The notes below the pieces were generated by a model, which was given only the letters and a program-made list of their open reading frames with translations, made no database searches and was not told where the DNA came from. Source: Streptomyces filipinensis (GTDB lineage: Bacteria > Actinomycetota > Actinomycetes > Streptomycetales > Streptomycetaceae). From it: a stretch of DNA of 64,000 nucleotides. The stretch is taken from NCBI RefSeq assembly GCF_014649495.1, contig NZ_BMTD01000001.1:1011283-1075282 (forward strand), given 5' to 3'. Numbering within the stretch: the stretch's first letter is position 1; every line of letters starts with the position of its first letter. Below, piece by piece: positions 48,596 to 58,382 of this stretch. The position numbers and the translations under genes were made by a program.

Positions 48596-48690
48596 CCTCC
48601 CTTCGCCGGCATGACCCGGATCAGGTTCGTACGGTCGGAGGCCGCCAGCCTCCCTCTCAGCCCGGTGCGTCCGGGCTCCCGCGAGTGCTT
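48596..48690 (-). promoter_or_regulatory. TPP riboswitch (THI element)
   Basis: On the minus strand the blocks GCGGGAGCCC, GGGCTGAGAGGG, CCGACCGT, GAACCTGATCCGGGTCATGC and GGCGAAGGGAGG occur in the canonical order and spacing. It ends 12 bases before the thiO start, so it probably hides or frees the ribosome site (AGGGAGGGG). Confidence 0.96.
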
Positions 48691-48745
48691 GTACGGTGGC
48701 CACCCTAGCCCGCCGCGCTCGTCACCCGTAAGGGAGCCCCTGCCC

Positions 48746-49096
48746 ATGCCCCGGTCGCTCGACGGACTGACCCTCGCCCCCGTGGCGGACCAAGCCCCAG
48801 GTCAGGTGGGCACCCACACCCGGTTCGCGTACCACGAGAAGGACGGCGAGATCTGGGCCGAGTACGCGGGCGGCGATGTCGTACGCGGCCACCTGGTCGG
48901 CACCCGGGAGGGGGACCGGCTGGACTTCCGCTACGTCCAGCTGCGGACCGACGGGACGACCGCCTCCGGGCACTGTGTGTCCACGGTCGTCGACCTGCCG
49001 GACGGGCGCGTGCGGCTGGAGGAGACGTGGGAGTGGGAGTCCCGGGCGGGCTCCGGCACGAGTGTTGTGGAACAGGTCACGGAGCATGCCCGCTGA
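48746..49096 (+). CDS. Small conserved beta-rich hypothetical protein
   Basis: The 116-residue protein has repeated short strands (FAYHEKDGEIWAEYAGGDVV, then GHLVGTREGDRLDFRYVQL). It resembles a family often misnamed N-acetylglutamate synthase; no acetyltransferase motif is present. ATG 48746 follows AAGGGAG at 48730-48736. The frame extends upstream through the TPP riboswitch complement and is not used. Confidence 0.72.
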   Translation: MPRSLDGLTLAPVADQAPGQVGTHTRFAYHEKDGEIWAEYAGGDVVRGHLVGTREGDRLDFRYVQLRTDGTTASGHCVSTVVDLPDGRVRLEETWEWESRAGSGTSVVEQVTEHAR

Positions 49097-49116
49097 CTGA
49101 CGTTCCGTCACGTGTC

Positions 49117-49122
49117 TATGGT
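49117..49122 (+). promoter_or_regulatory. -10 element of a probable leaderless promoter
   Basis: TATGGT lies six bases before GTG 49129. There is no ribosome site. Confidence 0.45.
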
Positions 49123-49128
49123 GATCGA

Positions 49129-50361
49129 GTGAGCGAGCAGACAGCACAAGAGGGCACGTCACAGGGGCGGCGCGTGGTCGTCGTGGGCGCCGGCGTGGCC
49201 GGGGTGCAGACCGCGGTCGCCCTGCGGGAACAGGGCTTCAGGGGCACCGTCACCCTCATCGGCGCCGAACCCCACCAGCCGTACGACCGGCCGCCGCTGT
49301 CGAAGGCCGTGCTGCTCGGCAAGGCCGAGGACTCCGCCTTCGACGTGGACTTCGAGTCGCTCGGCGTCGAGCTGCGGCTCGGCTGCGAGGTGCTGGGCGT
49401 GCGCCCCGCCGCGCACGAACTGGACACCGAGGCGGGCCCGGTCCCGTACGACGTCCTGGTCCTCGCCACCGGCGCCGAACCGATCACCCTGCCCGGCACC
49501 GAGGGCGTGCCCGGCGTGCACCTGCTGCGCACCCTGGACGACGCCGAACGGCTGCGGCCGGTGCTCGCCCGGCAGCACGAGATCGTGGTCGTCGGCGCCG
49601 GCTGGATCGGCGCCGAGTTCGCCACCGCCGCCCGCGAGGCCGGCTGCGCGGTGACCGTCGTGGAGGCCGCCGACCGGCCGCTCGCCGGCGCCCTGCCCGC
49701 CGAGACCACCGCCCCCATGGCCGCCTGGTACTCCGAAGCGGGGGCGGGACTGCGCACCCACGCGCGCGTGGAGCGCGTCGAGCCCGGCGCGGTCGTCCTC
49801 ACGGACGGCACCCGGCTGCCGGCGGGCGCCGTCGTCGTCGGCATCGGCGCCCGCCCCGCCACCGCCTGGCTGGCCGGCTCCGGCATCGAGCTCGGCCCGC
49901 ACGGGGACGTCCTCGCCGACGACCGTCTGCGCACCTCCGCGGAGGACGTGTACGCCGTCGGCGACTGTGCCTCCTTCCCCTCCGCCCGCTACGGCGAACG
50001 GCTGCTCGTCCACCACTGGGACAACGCCCTGCAGGGCCCCCGCACGGTCGCGGCGAACATCCTCGGCGAGACCCCGGCGGTCTACGACCCGGTGCCGTAC
50101 TTCTGGTCCGAGCAGTTCGGCCGCTTCGTCCAGTACGCCGGCCACCACTCCGGCGCCGACCGCATGGTGTGGCGCGGCGACCCGCAGGGCCCGGCCTGGT
50201 CGGTGTGCTGGCTCCGCGAGGACCGCCTGGTGGCCCTGCTGGCGGTGGGCCGACCGCGTGATCTGGCCCAGGGCCGCCGCCTGATCGAGGCGGGCCGCAC
50301 CATGGACGCGCAGGCCCTGGCGGATCCGGCAAGGCCCCTGAAGGGCGCCACGTCCGACTGA
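49129..50361 (+). CDS. FAD-dependent ferredoxin reductase-like oxidoreductase
   Basis: The 410-residue protein has FAD and NAD Rossmann motifs (VVVVGAGVAGVQTAVAL, VVVGAGWIGAEFA) and the YAVGDCASF motif. PPLSKAVLLG marks the rubredoxin/ferredoxin-NAD reductase group that feeds cytochrome P450 or dioxygenase systems. The C-terminal reductase domain (PYFWSEQFGRFVQYAG) supports this. No ferredoxin or P450 is adjacent, so the partner is unknown. The start is GTG 49129. Confidence 0.9.
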   Translation: MSEQTAQEGTSQGRRVVVVGAGVAGVQTAVALREQGFRGTVTLIGAEPHQPYDRPPLSKAVLLGKAEDSAFDVDFESLGVELRLGCEVLGVRPAAHELDTEAGPVPYDVLVLATGAEPITLPGTEGVPGVHLLRTLDDAERLRPVLARQHEIVVVGAGWIGAEFATAAREAGCAVTVVEAADRPLAGALPAETTAPMAAWYSEAGAGLRTHARVERVEPGAVVLTDGTRLPAGAVVVGIGARPATAWLAGSGIELGPHGDVLADDRLRTSAEDVYAVGDCASFPSARYGERLLVHHWDNALQGPRTVAANILGETPAVYDPVPYFWSEQFGRFVQYAGHHSGADRMVWRGDPQGPAWSVCWLREDRLVALLAVGRPRDLAQGRRLIEAGRTMDAQALADPARPLKGATSD

Positions 50362-50381
50362 CCGGCGCCTTGGGCGGCAGC

Positions 50382-50462
50382 CCGCCCCGAGGGGCGCGGG
50401 GCCGTCCCGGTGCGTGGATCCGCCCCGTGGGCGCGCGCCACCACGACGGACCCGCGGCCGAC
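50382..50462 (+). repeat. Dispersed GGGGCGCGGGG repeat
   Basis: CGCCCCGAGGGGCGCGGGGC is followed by CGTCCCGGTGCGTGGATCC and GCCCCGTGGGCGCGC, like the copy at 21423. It starts 21 bases after the FAD-reductase stop, same orientation. Confidence 0.65.
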
Positions 50463-50513
50463 CGGCGACACAACCCGGCGCCGACGACATCGCGACCGCA
50501 CCGGCGGAGCGCC

Positions 50514-50519
50514 TACGCT
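50514..50519 (+). promoter_or_regulatory. -10 element of a probable leaderless promoter
   Basis: TACGCT ends seven bases before GTG 50527. There is no ribosome site. Confidence 0.5.
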
Positions 50520-50526
50520 AGAGGCC

Positions 50527-50892
50527 GTGACCGAGATTGACGCAAAGATCGATGCTCTCGTGCCCGCCTGGCTCACCCTCCCCGACATCGCCGAACAGTT
50601 CGGCGTCGAGGTGACGCGTGTGCGGCAGCTGGTCAAGGAGGGCCAGCTCATCGCCGTACGCCGGGGTGAGAACCGCGCGCTGCACGTCCCCGCCGCCTTC
50701 ATCGACGGGGACAAGGTCGTCAAGGGCCTGTCCGGCACCCTGACGCTCCTGCGGGACGACGGCTTCACGGTCGAAGAGATGATCGAGTGGCTCTTCACCC
50801 CCGACCCGACCCTGCCGGGCACTCCCGCGCAGGCCCTGAGCGAGAATCGCGGCACGGAGGTGAAGCGCCGGGCCCAGGCGCTCGCCGTCTGA
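50527..50892 (+). CDS. Rv2175c-like DNA-binding protein
   Basis: The 121-residue protein has a winged helix-turn-helix (LTLPDIAEQFGVEVTRVRQLVKEGQ), a short beta region (VRRGENRALHVPAAFID) and a helical tail. M. tuberculosis Rv2175c, a DNA-binding substrate of kinase PknL encoded beside it, has the same layout. An N-terminal threonine (Thr2) is present, in keeping with a phosphorylation site near the start of the mycobacterial protein. The start is GTG 50527 from the leaderless promoter. Link to the PASTA kinase at 44388 is inference. Confidence 0.85.
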   Translation: MTEIDAKIDALVPAWLTLPDIAEQFGVEVTRVRQLVKEGQLIAVRRGENRALHVPAAFIDGDKVVKGLSGTLTLLRDDGFTVEEMIEWLFTPDPTLPGTPAQALSENRGTEVKRRAQALAV

Positions 50893-50985
50893 GCCGACCC
50901 GCACCACGCGCGGTGGCGTACGGGCCGCACCGCCCCGTACGCCACCCGCGCCTGCCGCCCGCCCACCCACCAGGGGGACCCCCGT

Positions 50986-51633
50986 ATGTCCGACACCGCC
51001 CGCGCCGCGCTCACCGGCGCCCGTCTGTACCTCTGCACGGACGCGCGCACACGCCAGGGCGACCTGCCCGAGTTCCTGGACGCGGTGCTGGCCGGCGGTG
51101 TCGACATCGTGCAGCTGCGCGACAAGGGCATGGAGGCCGCCGAGGAGCTCGCGCACCTGGAGGTCTTCGCCGACGCCTGCGCCCGGCACGGCAAGCTCCT
51201 CGCGGTGAACGACCGCGCGGACGTCGCGCACGCCGCCCGCGCCGGCGTGCTGCACCTCGGCCAGGACGACCTGCCGGTGCCCGCGGCCCGCGCCATCCTC
51301 GGCGAGGGGGTGCTGATCGGCCGCTCCACGCACGCCGAGTCCGAGGCCGCCGCGGCCGCCGTGCAGGACGGCGTGGACTACTTCTGCACCGGCCCCTGCT
51401 GGCCCACCCCCACCAAGCCCGGCCGCCACGCTCCCGGCCTCGACCTGGTCCGGTACGCCGCCGGCCTGGGCACCGAGCGCCCCTGGTTCGCGATCGGCGG
51501 CATCGACCTCTCGAACCTCGACGAGGTGCTGGACGCGGGCGCCCGCCGGGTGGTCGTCGTCCGCGCGATCACCGAGGCCGACGACCCGGGAGCCGCCGCC
51601 GCGGAGTTCGCGAAGCGGCTGCGGCAGGCCTAG
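50986..51633 (+). CDS. thiE: Thiamine-phosphate synthase
   Basis: The enzyme joins HMP-PP and thiazole phosphate. The 215-residue TIM barrel has [38 protein letters not shown] and [21 protein letters not shown], then FAIGGID. ATG 50986 has CAGGGGGA upstream. It is separate from the thiO-thiS-thiG unit and has no riboswitch. The hairpin at 51656-51674 follows. Confidence 0.95.
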   Translation: MSDTARAALTGARLYLCTDARTRQGDLPEFLDAVLAGGVDIVQLRDKGMEAAEELAHLEVFADACARHGKLLAVNDRADVAHAARAGVLHLGQDDLPVPAARAILGEGVLIGRSTHAESEAAAAAVQDGVDYFCTGPCWPTPTKPGRHAPGLDLVRYAAGLGTERPWFAIGGIDLSNLDEVLDAGARRVVVVRAITEADDPGAAAAEFAKRLRQA

Positions 51634-51655
51634 AGACGCCCTTGTGTCCACGTTT

Positions 51656-51674
51656 CTGTCCAAGGGGTGGACAG
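51656..51674 (+). terminator. Short terminator hairpin after thiE
   Basis: CTGTCCA (51656-51662) pairs with TGGACAG (51668-51674) around AGGGG, 22 bases after the stop. The stem is 7 bp. Confidence 0.55.
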
Positions 51675-51709
51675 GAGAGCGACAATTCGGGCAAATTTCC
51701 GGCATTCGG

Positions 51710-52668
<959 letters not shown>

Positions 52669-52724
52669 ACCGGCCGCACCGCCGTACGACACACTGCGTA
52701 GCGGTCACTGGGAGAGGGGCGTAC

Positions 52725-53657
52725 ATGGGCTGGACGGTCCTCTACATCGCGTTCGGCATCGTCGCACTGTGGTTGCTGGGCGAGGTGCTGCTGCAGTACA
52801 AGGCACGCCTGCGCTGGCGGCTGCTCGCGTTCGCCGGCTTCCTCGGCGTCGTGGTCGGCGTCCTGATGCCGTCCGTGATCGTGATCGGCGTCGGCGCGAT
52901 CGCCTTCGCGCTCGGCCAGACCTACGTCACGCTCTCCTTCCGCCGCGGTTTCGCCGCGGGCTGGGCGGTCAAGCGCCCCGACGCCGAGACCGGCGGCGCC
53001 AGCAAGCGCCGCCGCGGCAGGGCGGACCGGCACGACCCGCAGCCGGAGACCCCCGACCTGGAGCCCGGCGGCCCGGACGACGACCCCGGCCGGGCCGGCT
53101 ACCAGCAGGGCAACGACGACTACGACGACTACGACCGCGACGACGTCTTCACCCCGGCCCGCCCCGCCGACCCCACCGCCGCCGAGACCACCGCCGTCTA
53201 CGAGCCGCAGCCGCTCCCCGAGGACACCGGCTCCTACGGCGTCTACGGCGACACCGCCCACGCGGGCGCGACCCAGACCCAGGGCGCCGAGCAGCAGAGC
53301 TACGCCTACGACTACTCGGGCTACGGCCAGCAGGCCTACGGCTACGACGCCACCGGCCAGCAGGCCTACGCCAACTACTCCGACCCGTACATCGGCAGCC
53401 AGTCCTACGGCGGCGCCCCGTACGACACCGGCTACCCGGGGCAGTACGGCCAGCAGGGCTACGCCCAGGACCCGTACGCCGGCGGCGGCTACGGCGAGAC
53501 CCCGGCGGGCGGTGTGTGGGTGCCGCAGCAGCGCACCGACGAGACCTACGGCGGCGAACTCCCGCCGGAGCAGCCCTACCCGTACCAGGGCCAGCCGCAG
53601 GGCCACGCACCGCAGCCGCAGCCCGGCACCGGGTACGACGAGCAGTACCGTTTCTGA
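52725..53657 (+). CDS. Membrane protein with a Tyr/Gly/Gln-rich low-complexity tail
   Basis: The 310-residue protein has two or three N-terminal transmembrane helices (WTVLYIAFGIVALWLLGEVLL, WRLLAFAGFLGVVVGVL, IVIGVGAIAFALGQ) followed by a basic patch (SKRRRGRAD). A disordered tail of about 200 residues is rich in YGQQAYGYD-like units, Gln, Gly, Asp and Pro. No fold or enzyme motif is visible in the tail. ATG 52725 follows GAGAGGGG. The neighbours are metF and, convergent, a CrtI-like gene. The function is unknown. Confidence 0.82.
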   Translation: MGWTVLYIAFGIVALWLLGEVLLQYKARLRWRLLAFAGFLGVVVGVLMPSVIVIGVGAIAFALGQTYVTLSFRRGFAAGWAVKRPDAETGGASKRRRGRADRHDPQPETPDLEPGGPDDDPGRAGYQQGNDDYDDYDRDDVFTPARPADPTAAETTAVYEPQPLPEDTGSYGVYGDTAHAGATQTQGAEQQSYAYDYSGYGQQAYGYDATGQQAYANYSDPYIGSQSYGGAPYDTGYPGQYGQQGYAQDPYAGGGYGETPAGGVWVPQQRTDETYGGELPPEQPYPYQGQPQGHAPQPQPGTGYDEQYRF

Positions 53658-53694
53658 GACCCCGCCCGGCCCGTTGCGCGGGCCGGGCCGCCGC

Positions 53695-55206
53695 TCACTG
53701 GGAGCCGCGGAACTCCGGGCCCTCCACGATCAGCCCTGCCACCAGCGCGCCCGACATGCCCGCGTGCGGCAGACCGCCGCCGGGGTGCGACCAGCCGCCC
53801 ACCCGGTACAGACCGGGCAGCCGGGTGGTGTTCGCGGGGTGCAGGAAACGGCCCTGGCCGGCGGCGAGCGAGGGCGCGGTCACCGCGCCGGGGAAGTCGC
53901 TCGCCCCGTCGTCGGTGCGCCCGGGCGCGCGCACCTCCTGCCACAGGACGCGCTCCCGCAGCCCCGGTAGCGCGCGACCGGCGGCTTCGAGGAGATGGTC
54001 CGTGTACCGCCGGACCGTGCCCTCCCGGTCCCAGCCGGCACCGGCCGGCACCACCGCCGACAGCACCACGGACTCGTGCGCGTCGTCCGGTGCGAGCGCG
54101 GGGTCGTCGGGGCGCAGCACGGTCACCGTGGGACGCGGCGGCTCGTCACCGCCCGCCGAGCCCAGGAAGTCCAGCTCGGCCTGCGGGTCCGGCGGGTGGA
54201 CGACCGTGCGGTGCGCGGCACCGGGCTCGCGCCCGCCGCGCAGGGCCAGCAGCACGGTGAACCGCCCCGGCCGGGGCGCGGACGGATCGGCGCGCACATC
54301 GCCGTCCGCGTCCAGCGGACACTCCGTCAGCGCCTTCAGCCGCGCCGGGGCCACGCCCGCCACGACATGGTCCGCCTCGGTCGCCGTGCCGTCCCCCAAC
54401 TCCACGCCCACCGCACGGCCGTCCTTCTCCAGGATCCGTACGACCTCCGCGCCGAAGACGAACTCGACCCGCCGCCGCACGCACCGCTCGTACACCGCGC
54501 GCGCCAACTCCCGCATGCCGCCGCGCACATACCAGGTACCGAAGGCGTGCTCCATGTAGGGCAGCACGGCCGCGCTCGCCGGAGCGGTCCGCGGATCGAG
54601 GCCGCAGGCGAGTGCGGAGCTCTCCAGGAGCGCCGACAGGCGCTCGTCGCGCAGTTCGAGGGAGCCGATCTCGGACAGCGTGCGCGCGTGCCGCGTGCGC
54701 AGCAGGCGCCGGTGCGGCACGGCCGGATACGGCTCCTTGTCGGCCAGCACCTGCCAGTTGGGCCACAGCGGCTCCTCCAGCAGCGGCCTTCGGGTGCGGT
54801 CCCAGGCTTCCCGGGCCCGGACCAGGAACGCGCCCCAGCGCTCGCCCGTGCCCGCGCCCAGCGCCTCGTCCAGCGCCGCGACCACGCCCGAGCGCGAGGC
54901 GTTCGGCAGCGAGACCTCGGTGCCGTCCGCGAAGACGTGCCGCGAGGACGGATCGACCTGGACCAGCCCGACGCAGTCCTCCAGCGGCTCCCTGCCGGTC
55001 TTGACGAACAGGTCGCGGTACACCGCGGGCAGCGTCAGCAGTCCCGGGCCGGTGTCGAAGCGGAACCCGTCCCGCTCGAACCGGCGCACCGCGCCGCCGT
55101 ACGTCTGCGTACGCTCGTACACCACCACCCGGTGGCCCGCGACGGCCAGCCGGGCGGCGGCCGCCATCGCGCCCATCCCGGCGCCGATCACCGCAATCCG
55201 TGCCAT
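53695..55206 (-). CDS. Phytoene desaturase-like FAD/NAD(P) oxidoreductase
   Basis: The 503-residue protein has an N-terminal dinucleotide motif (IAVIGAGMGAMAAAARLAVAGH), RFDTGPGLLTLP typical of CrtI-family flavoenzymes, and the C-terminal signature YRVGGWSHPGGGLPHAGMSG. The substrate may be a carotenoid or another polyprenoid. It stands alone: no crtB, crtE or other carotenoid gene is close. The start is ATG 55206 after AAGG. A MacR-like palindrome lies 124-139 bases upstream. Confidence 0.87.
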   Translation of the reverse strand: MARIAVIGAGMGAMAAAARLAVAGHRVVVYERTQTYGGAVRRFERDGFRFDTGPGLLTLPAVYRDLFVKTGREPLEDCVGLVQVDPSSRHVFADGTEVSLPNASRSGVVAALDEALGAGTGERWGAFLVRAREAWDRTRRPLLEEPLWPNWQVLADKEPYPAVPHRRLLRTRHARTLSEIGSLELRDERLSALLESSALACGLDPRTAPASAAVLPYMEHAFGTWYVRGGMRELARAVYERCVRRRVEFVFGAEVVRILEKDGRAVGVELGDGTATEADHVVAGVAPARLKALTECPLDADGDVRADPSAPRPGRFTVLLALRGGREPGAAHRTVVHPPDPQAELDFLGSAGGDEPPRPTVTVLRPDDPALAPDDAHESVVLSAVVPAGAGWDREGTVRRYTDHLLEAAGRALPGLRERVLWQEVRAPGRTDDGASDFPGAVTAPSLAAGQGRFLHPANTTRLPGLYRVGGWSHPGGGLPHAGMSGALVAGLIVEGPEFRGSQ

Positions 55207-55329
55207 GCCTGCGACCTTATCGACCGCCACTGACAGTCCGGCCCGCGGGCGGCCCCCAGGGGTGATCCGGTCGGCGGCCGCCTCGCGCGGCAAGCGCGGT
55301 CGCGCACGCGTGCGGCTGAGCCGGGTGGC

Positions 55330-55345
55330 TGAGTATCCGTACTCA
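55330..55345. promoter_or_regulatory. MacR-like operator
   Basis: TGAGTATCCGTACTCA matches the recalled MacR consensus TGAGTAC-NN-GTACTCA at 13 of 14 fixed positions. Another half site, TGAGTAC, begins at 55356. The nearest gene start is the CrtI-like gene at 55206. The 411-base region 55207-55617 otherwise holds only the terminator at 55576; I see no convincing gene in it. Confidence 0.55.
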
Positions 55346-55575
55346 CGTGGCGAGATGAGTACGCGCGCGGATGGGCCGCGGCCCGTGCGGAGGGGAGAGT
55401 GGAGGCACGGCAAGGGGGCGCGGCCCGGCACCGCCGGCACGGGGCGGCGGAACGGCGCCCGCCACCTGGCCGCTCCTTCCGCCGATCCGTCGGCGGAAGC
55501 GAGTCGGGGGACCCGGGGACGACCACCCGCGGGGGACCATCGGGGGAAGACCGTACGGGGGAGTACGGGGAGTGC

Positions 55576-55609
55576 GAAGGCGCCGGTCCGGCAGCGGACC
55601 GGCGCCTTC
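55576..55609 (-). terminator. Terminator of the ABC/YhgE/TetR operon
   Basis: A 15-bp perfect stem (GAAGGCGCCGGTCCG, 55576-55590, with 55595-55609) has a four-base loop. It begins nine bases after the TetR stop on the minus strand. Confidence 0.88.
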
Positions 55610-55617
55610 CCGCGGGT

Positions 55618-56247
55618 TCAGCCCTTTCCGCTCACGCGTCCCTGGAGCAGCCGGGACAGGGCCGCGTGGACGTCGTCGAGCGAGCGCTCCGGCTGGAAGG
55701 ACTGCCAGTCCAGCGCGGCCACCAGGACCATGCCGACCAGCGCGGCCGCCGTCAGCTGGACGTCGATCTCCGCGCTGAACTCGCCGGCCGCCACGCCCTC
55801 GCGCAGCACCCCCTCGACGACCGCGACGGCCTCCTGCCGGACCACCATCAGCGTGGACTGCCAGGCCCGGTTGGTGCGCCACAGCTCCGCCACGTACAGC
55901 TGGGTGAAGGCCGGGTAGCGGTCGATGAAGACCAGGCCCGCGCGGACCATGGCGTCCAGTGCGTCCACCTTGCTGCCGCCCTCGCGGGCGGTCTCCTCCG
56001 CCGCCTCCTTCAGCGAGGCGGTGAGCAGACCCACGCCATGCCGCAGCAGCTCCTCGAAGAGCACCGACTTGCTCGCGAAGTTGTAGTACACCGTGCCTTT
56101 CGCGACCCCGGCGCGTTCCGCGATCTCGTCCACCGTGGTGGCGGAGAAGCCCTGCTCGGCGATGAGGGTGACGGCCGCTTCGTAGAGCTTCTGCCGGGTG
56201 GCCTCGCGGCGGGTGCTGCCGCCGGACCTGGCGCTACTGCTTTCCAT
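55618..56247 (-). CDS. TetR-family repressor of the YhgE operon
   Basis: The 209-residue repressor has an N-terminal helix-turn-helix (ATTVDEIAERAGVAKGTVYYNFASKSVLF) and a helical ligand domain. It is the third gene of an operon with an ABC-type ATPase and a YhgE/Pip membrane protein, with a 47-base gap from the latter. A TetR-type palindrome at 59219-59240 lies in front of the operon and is its likely operator. The start is ATG 56247. The inducer is unknown. Confidence 0.92.
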   Translation of the reverse strand: MESSSARSGGSTRREATRQKLYEAAVTLIAEQGFSATTVDEIAERAGVAKGTVYYNFASKSVLFEELLRHGVGLLTASLKEAAEETAREGGSKVDALDAMVRAGLVFIDRYPAFTQLYVAELWRTNRAWQSTLMVVRQEAVAVVEGVLREGVAAGEFSAEIDVQLTAAALVGMVLVAALDWQSFQPERSLDDVHAALSRLLQGRVSGKG

Positions 56248-56294
56248 GGCCCTGATTCTCACAGGTACGCGCGCGTGCGGCGGGCGCTTGCCGA

Positions 56295-58382
56295 TCACAG
56301 GCTCAGCTCCGGGTGCAGCCGGTCCAGCGTCCACACCTGGCGGCGCCGGGCCGCGAGCGCGGTCAGCGCCAGCGCACCCGCGGTGAACGCCGCCAGCACC
56401 CCGCACGCCTGCCAGACCGGGCCGAGCCCGCCGCCGGTGATCAGCCGGCGCAGCGCCTCCACGATGTAGCTCATCGGCAGGAACGGATGGATCGCGTTGA
56501 AGAAGCCCGGGCTGGTCTGCACCGGGTACGTGCCGCCCGCCGAGGTCAGCTGGAGCATCAGCAGCGCGAGCACCAGGATCCGGCCGGCCGCGCCGAAGCG
56601 GGCGTTCAGCCACTGCACGATCGCCCCGAAGCACGCCGTGACCAGGCACAGGAACCCGATCGTGCCCGCCGCGCGCAGCATCTGCAGTCCGATCGCCCAG
56701 TGCAGCACGGCCATCAGCGCCGCCACCTGGAGCACGCCGACGGCGACCACCGGCAGCCAGCCCGCGAGCGCGATCCGCCAGGCCGGCGAACCCGCCGCCA
56801 GGGCACGCCGGTTGAGCGGCGGGATCAGCATGTAGGCGACCATCGCGCCCACCCACAGCGACAGCGGGATGAAGTAGGGGGCGAAGCCGGTGCCGTAGTT
56901 CGGCGCCTTGTGCAGGTCGTGGGAGGCCAGCTGGACCGGGTCGGCCATGACGCCGGTGCGCCGGTCGCGGTCCTTCTTGTCGTAGTCCGGGATCTTCCTG
57001 GCGCCGTCGTGCAGTCCGCCGGCGAGCTTCCCGGAGCCGTCGGACAGCTTGTACAGGCCGCCGTTCAGGGTCTCGGCGCCCGAGGCGGCCGTGCCGATGC
57101 CCTTGTCCAGCGCGGTGGCGCCGGTCTTGGCGGTGCCGATCCCGGTGTGCAGCTTCTTGGCGCCGGCGGCGACCTTCTGCGCGCCGGTGTTCAGCTTGTT
57201 GATCTTCCTGACGGCGTCGTCGACGTCCTCGTACAGGTGCGGTGCGCGCTCTTCGAGGGCCTTGGCCTGCTTCTGCAGGGTGCCGAGGTTGTCCCGCATC
57301 GTCTTCAGGTCGCCGTCCTGGTCCAGGACGAGGGTGTTGACGTCGTCGGCGACCGTGGCCACCTCGGCGGCGGCCTGCTTGGCGCGCTTGAGCTCCGGGC
57401 AGAACGACGGGTCGGGGACGGTGGCGTCCTCGCAGCGCGTCTTGTAGATCCCGGCCAGGATGTCGGAGTTCGTGTGGGCGAGCTTCGCGGTGCCCGGGGC
57501 GTGCTTCACCAGGACGTCGAGGTTGTCCTTGACCGTCTTGGCCGAGTCGGCGACCAGACGGGCGGTGTCGCCGATGGTCTTCTCGTTGTCCTTCAGGAAG
57601 GGGCCGGTCTTGCCGTAGACGCCGTTGACCTTGTCGGCCAGCGCCTTCGTGCCGTCGGCGACCCGCCGGGAACCGTCCTGGAGGTCGCCGGCGCCCGTGT
57701 TCAGCTTCTTCAGGCCCTTGGCCAGCTTGCCGCTGCCGCTGCTGGCGTCCTTCAGGCCGTCGGCGAGGTCCTTGGAGCCCTTCTCCGCCTTCCCGATGCC
57801 GTTGTTCAGCCGGTCGGCGCCCTTGGCGGCGGTGACGGTCTTGTCGTGGATGCCGGAGAAGGAGACGAAGATCTTGTCCAGGAAGGTGCGCGAGGACTTG
57901 GCGGAGGCGGCCGAGCGGACCTCGTTGAAGACGGTGCGGGAGATCTGGCCGACGATGTAGTTGTTCGCGTCGTTGGTGCGCACCTGGAGGGCGCCGGTCT
58001 GCGGGGAGCCGCCGGAGCTGGAGGCGATCTTCCGGCTGAGGTCGGCCGGCATGGTCAGCGACAGGTAGTAGGTGCCGTCCTCGACGCCCCTGCGCGCCTC
58101 CTCGTCGCTCACCTCGTGCCACTCGAAGGTCCGGCTGTCGCGCAGTCCGTCGACGATGTCGTCGCCGGCGGTGACCCTCTTCCCGCCCGCCGTGGCGCCC
58201 TTGTCGTCGTTGACCAGGGCGACCGGGATGCGGTCCAGACGGCCGTAGGGGTCCCAGAAGGACCACAGGTACAGGGCGCCGTAGAGCAGCGGCAGCACGA
58301 GCAGCGCGACCAGGGCGGCGCGCGGCAGCTTCCCGCGCCCGAAGCGCCTCAGTTCGAGCGCGGCCAGCCTAGGCGAGCGCAT
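56295..58382 (-). CDS. YhgE/Pip-family membrane protein
   Basis: The 695-residue protein has one N-terminal transmembrane helix (ALVALLVLPLLYGALYLWSF), a long extracellular region of about 430 residues with repeated LxxGxxxLxxG heptads (for example GSGKLAKGLKKLNTGAGDL), and five or six C-terminal helices as in ABC-2 permeases. The family includes phage infection protein and ESX-associated proteins. The start is ATG 58382, with AAGGAGG six bases upstream, inside the end of the ATPase gene (14-base overlap). It most likely forms an exporter with that ATPase. Confidence 0.9.
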   Translation of the reverse strand: MRSPRLAALELRRFGRGKLPRAALVALLVLPLLYGALYLWSFWDPYGRLDRIPVALVNDDKGATAGGKRVTAGDDIVDGLRDSRTFEWHEVSDEEARRGVEDGTYYLSLTMPADLSRKIASSSGGSPQTGALQVRTNDANNYIVGQISRTVFNEVRSAASAKSSRTFLDKIFVSFSGIHDKTVTAAKGADRLNNGIGKAEKGSKDLADGLKDASSGSGKLAKGLKKLNTGAGDLQDGSRRVADGTKALADKVNGVYGKTGPFLKDNEKTIGDTARLVADSAKTVKDNLDVLVKHAPGTAKLAHTNSDILAGIYKTRCEDATVPDPSFCPELKRAKQAAAEVATVADDVNTLVLDQDGDLKTMRDNLGTLQKQAKALEERAPHLYEDVDDAVRKINKLNTGAQKVAAGAKKLHTGIGTAKTGATALDKGIGTAASGAETLNGGLYKLSDGSGKLAGGLHDGARKIPDYDKKDRDRRTGVMADPVQLASHDLHKAPNYGTGFAPYFIPLSLWVGAMVAYMLIPPLNRRALAAGSPAWRIALAGWLPVVAVGVLQVAALMAVLHWAIGLQMLRAAGTIGFLCLVTACFGAIVQWLNARFGAAGRILVLALLMLQLTSAGGTYPVQTSPGFFNAIHPFLPMSYIVEALRRLITGGGLGPVWQACGVLAAFTAGALALTALAARRRQVWTLDRLHPELSL

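Noticed and set aside
48584..48703. Longer thiO start at 48703
   Set aside because: The extra 40 residues are the translated TPP riboswitch.
53695..55206. Carotenoid biosynthesis cluster
   Set aside because: Only one CrtI-like gene is present; no synthase or cyclase genes lie near it.
55356..55617. Plus-strand small gene downstream of the MacR-like site
   Set aside because: ATG 55356 opens a frame but the product is Arg/Gly-rich without a fold and runs into the terminator and the antisense TetR gene.
55618..58266. Fusion of YhgE and TetR in one 882-codon frame
   Set aside because: Only the C-terminal 209 residues from ATG 56247 are a real protein; the upstream part is the wrong frame of the YhgE gene.
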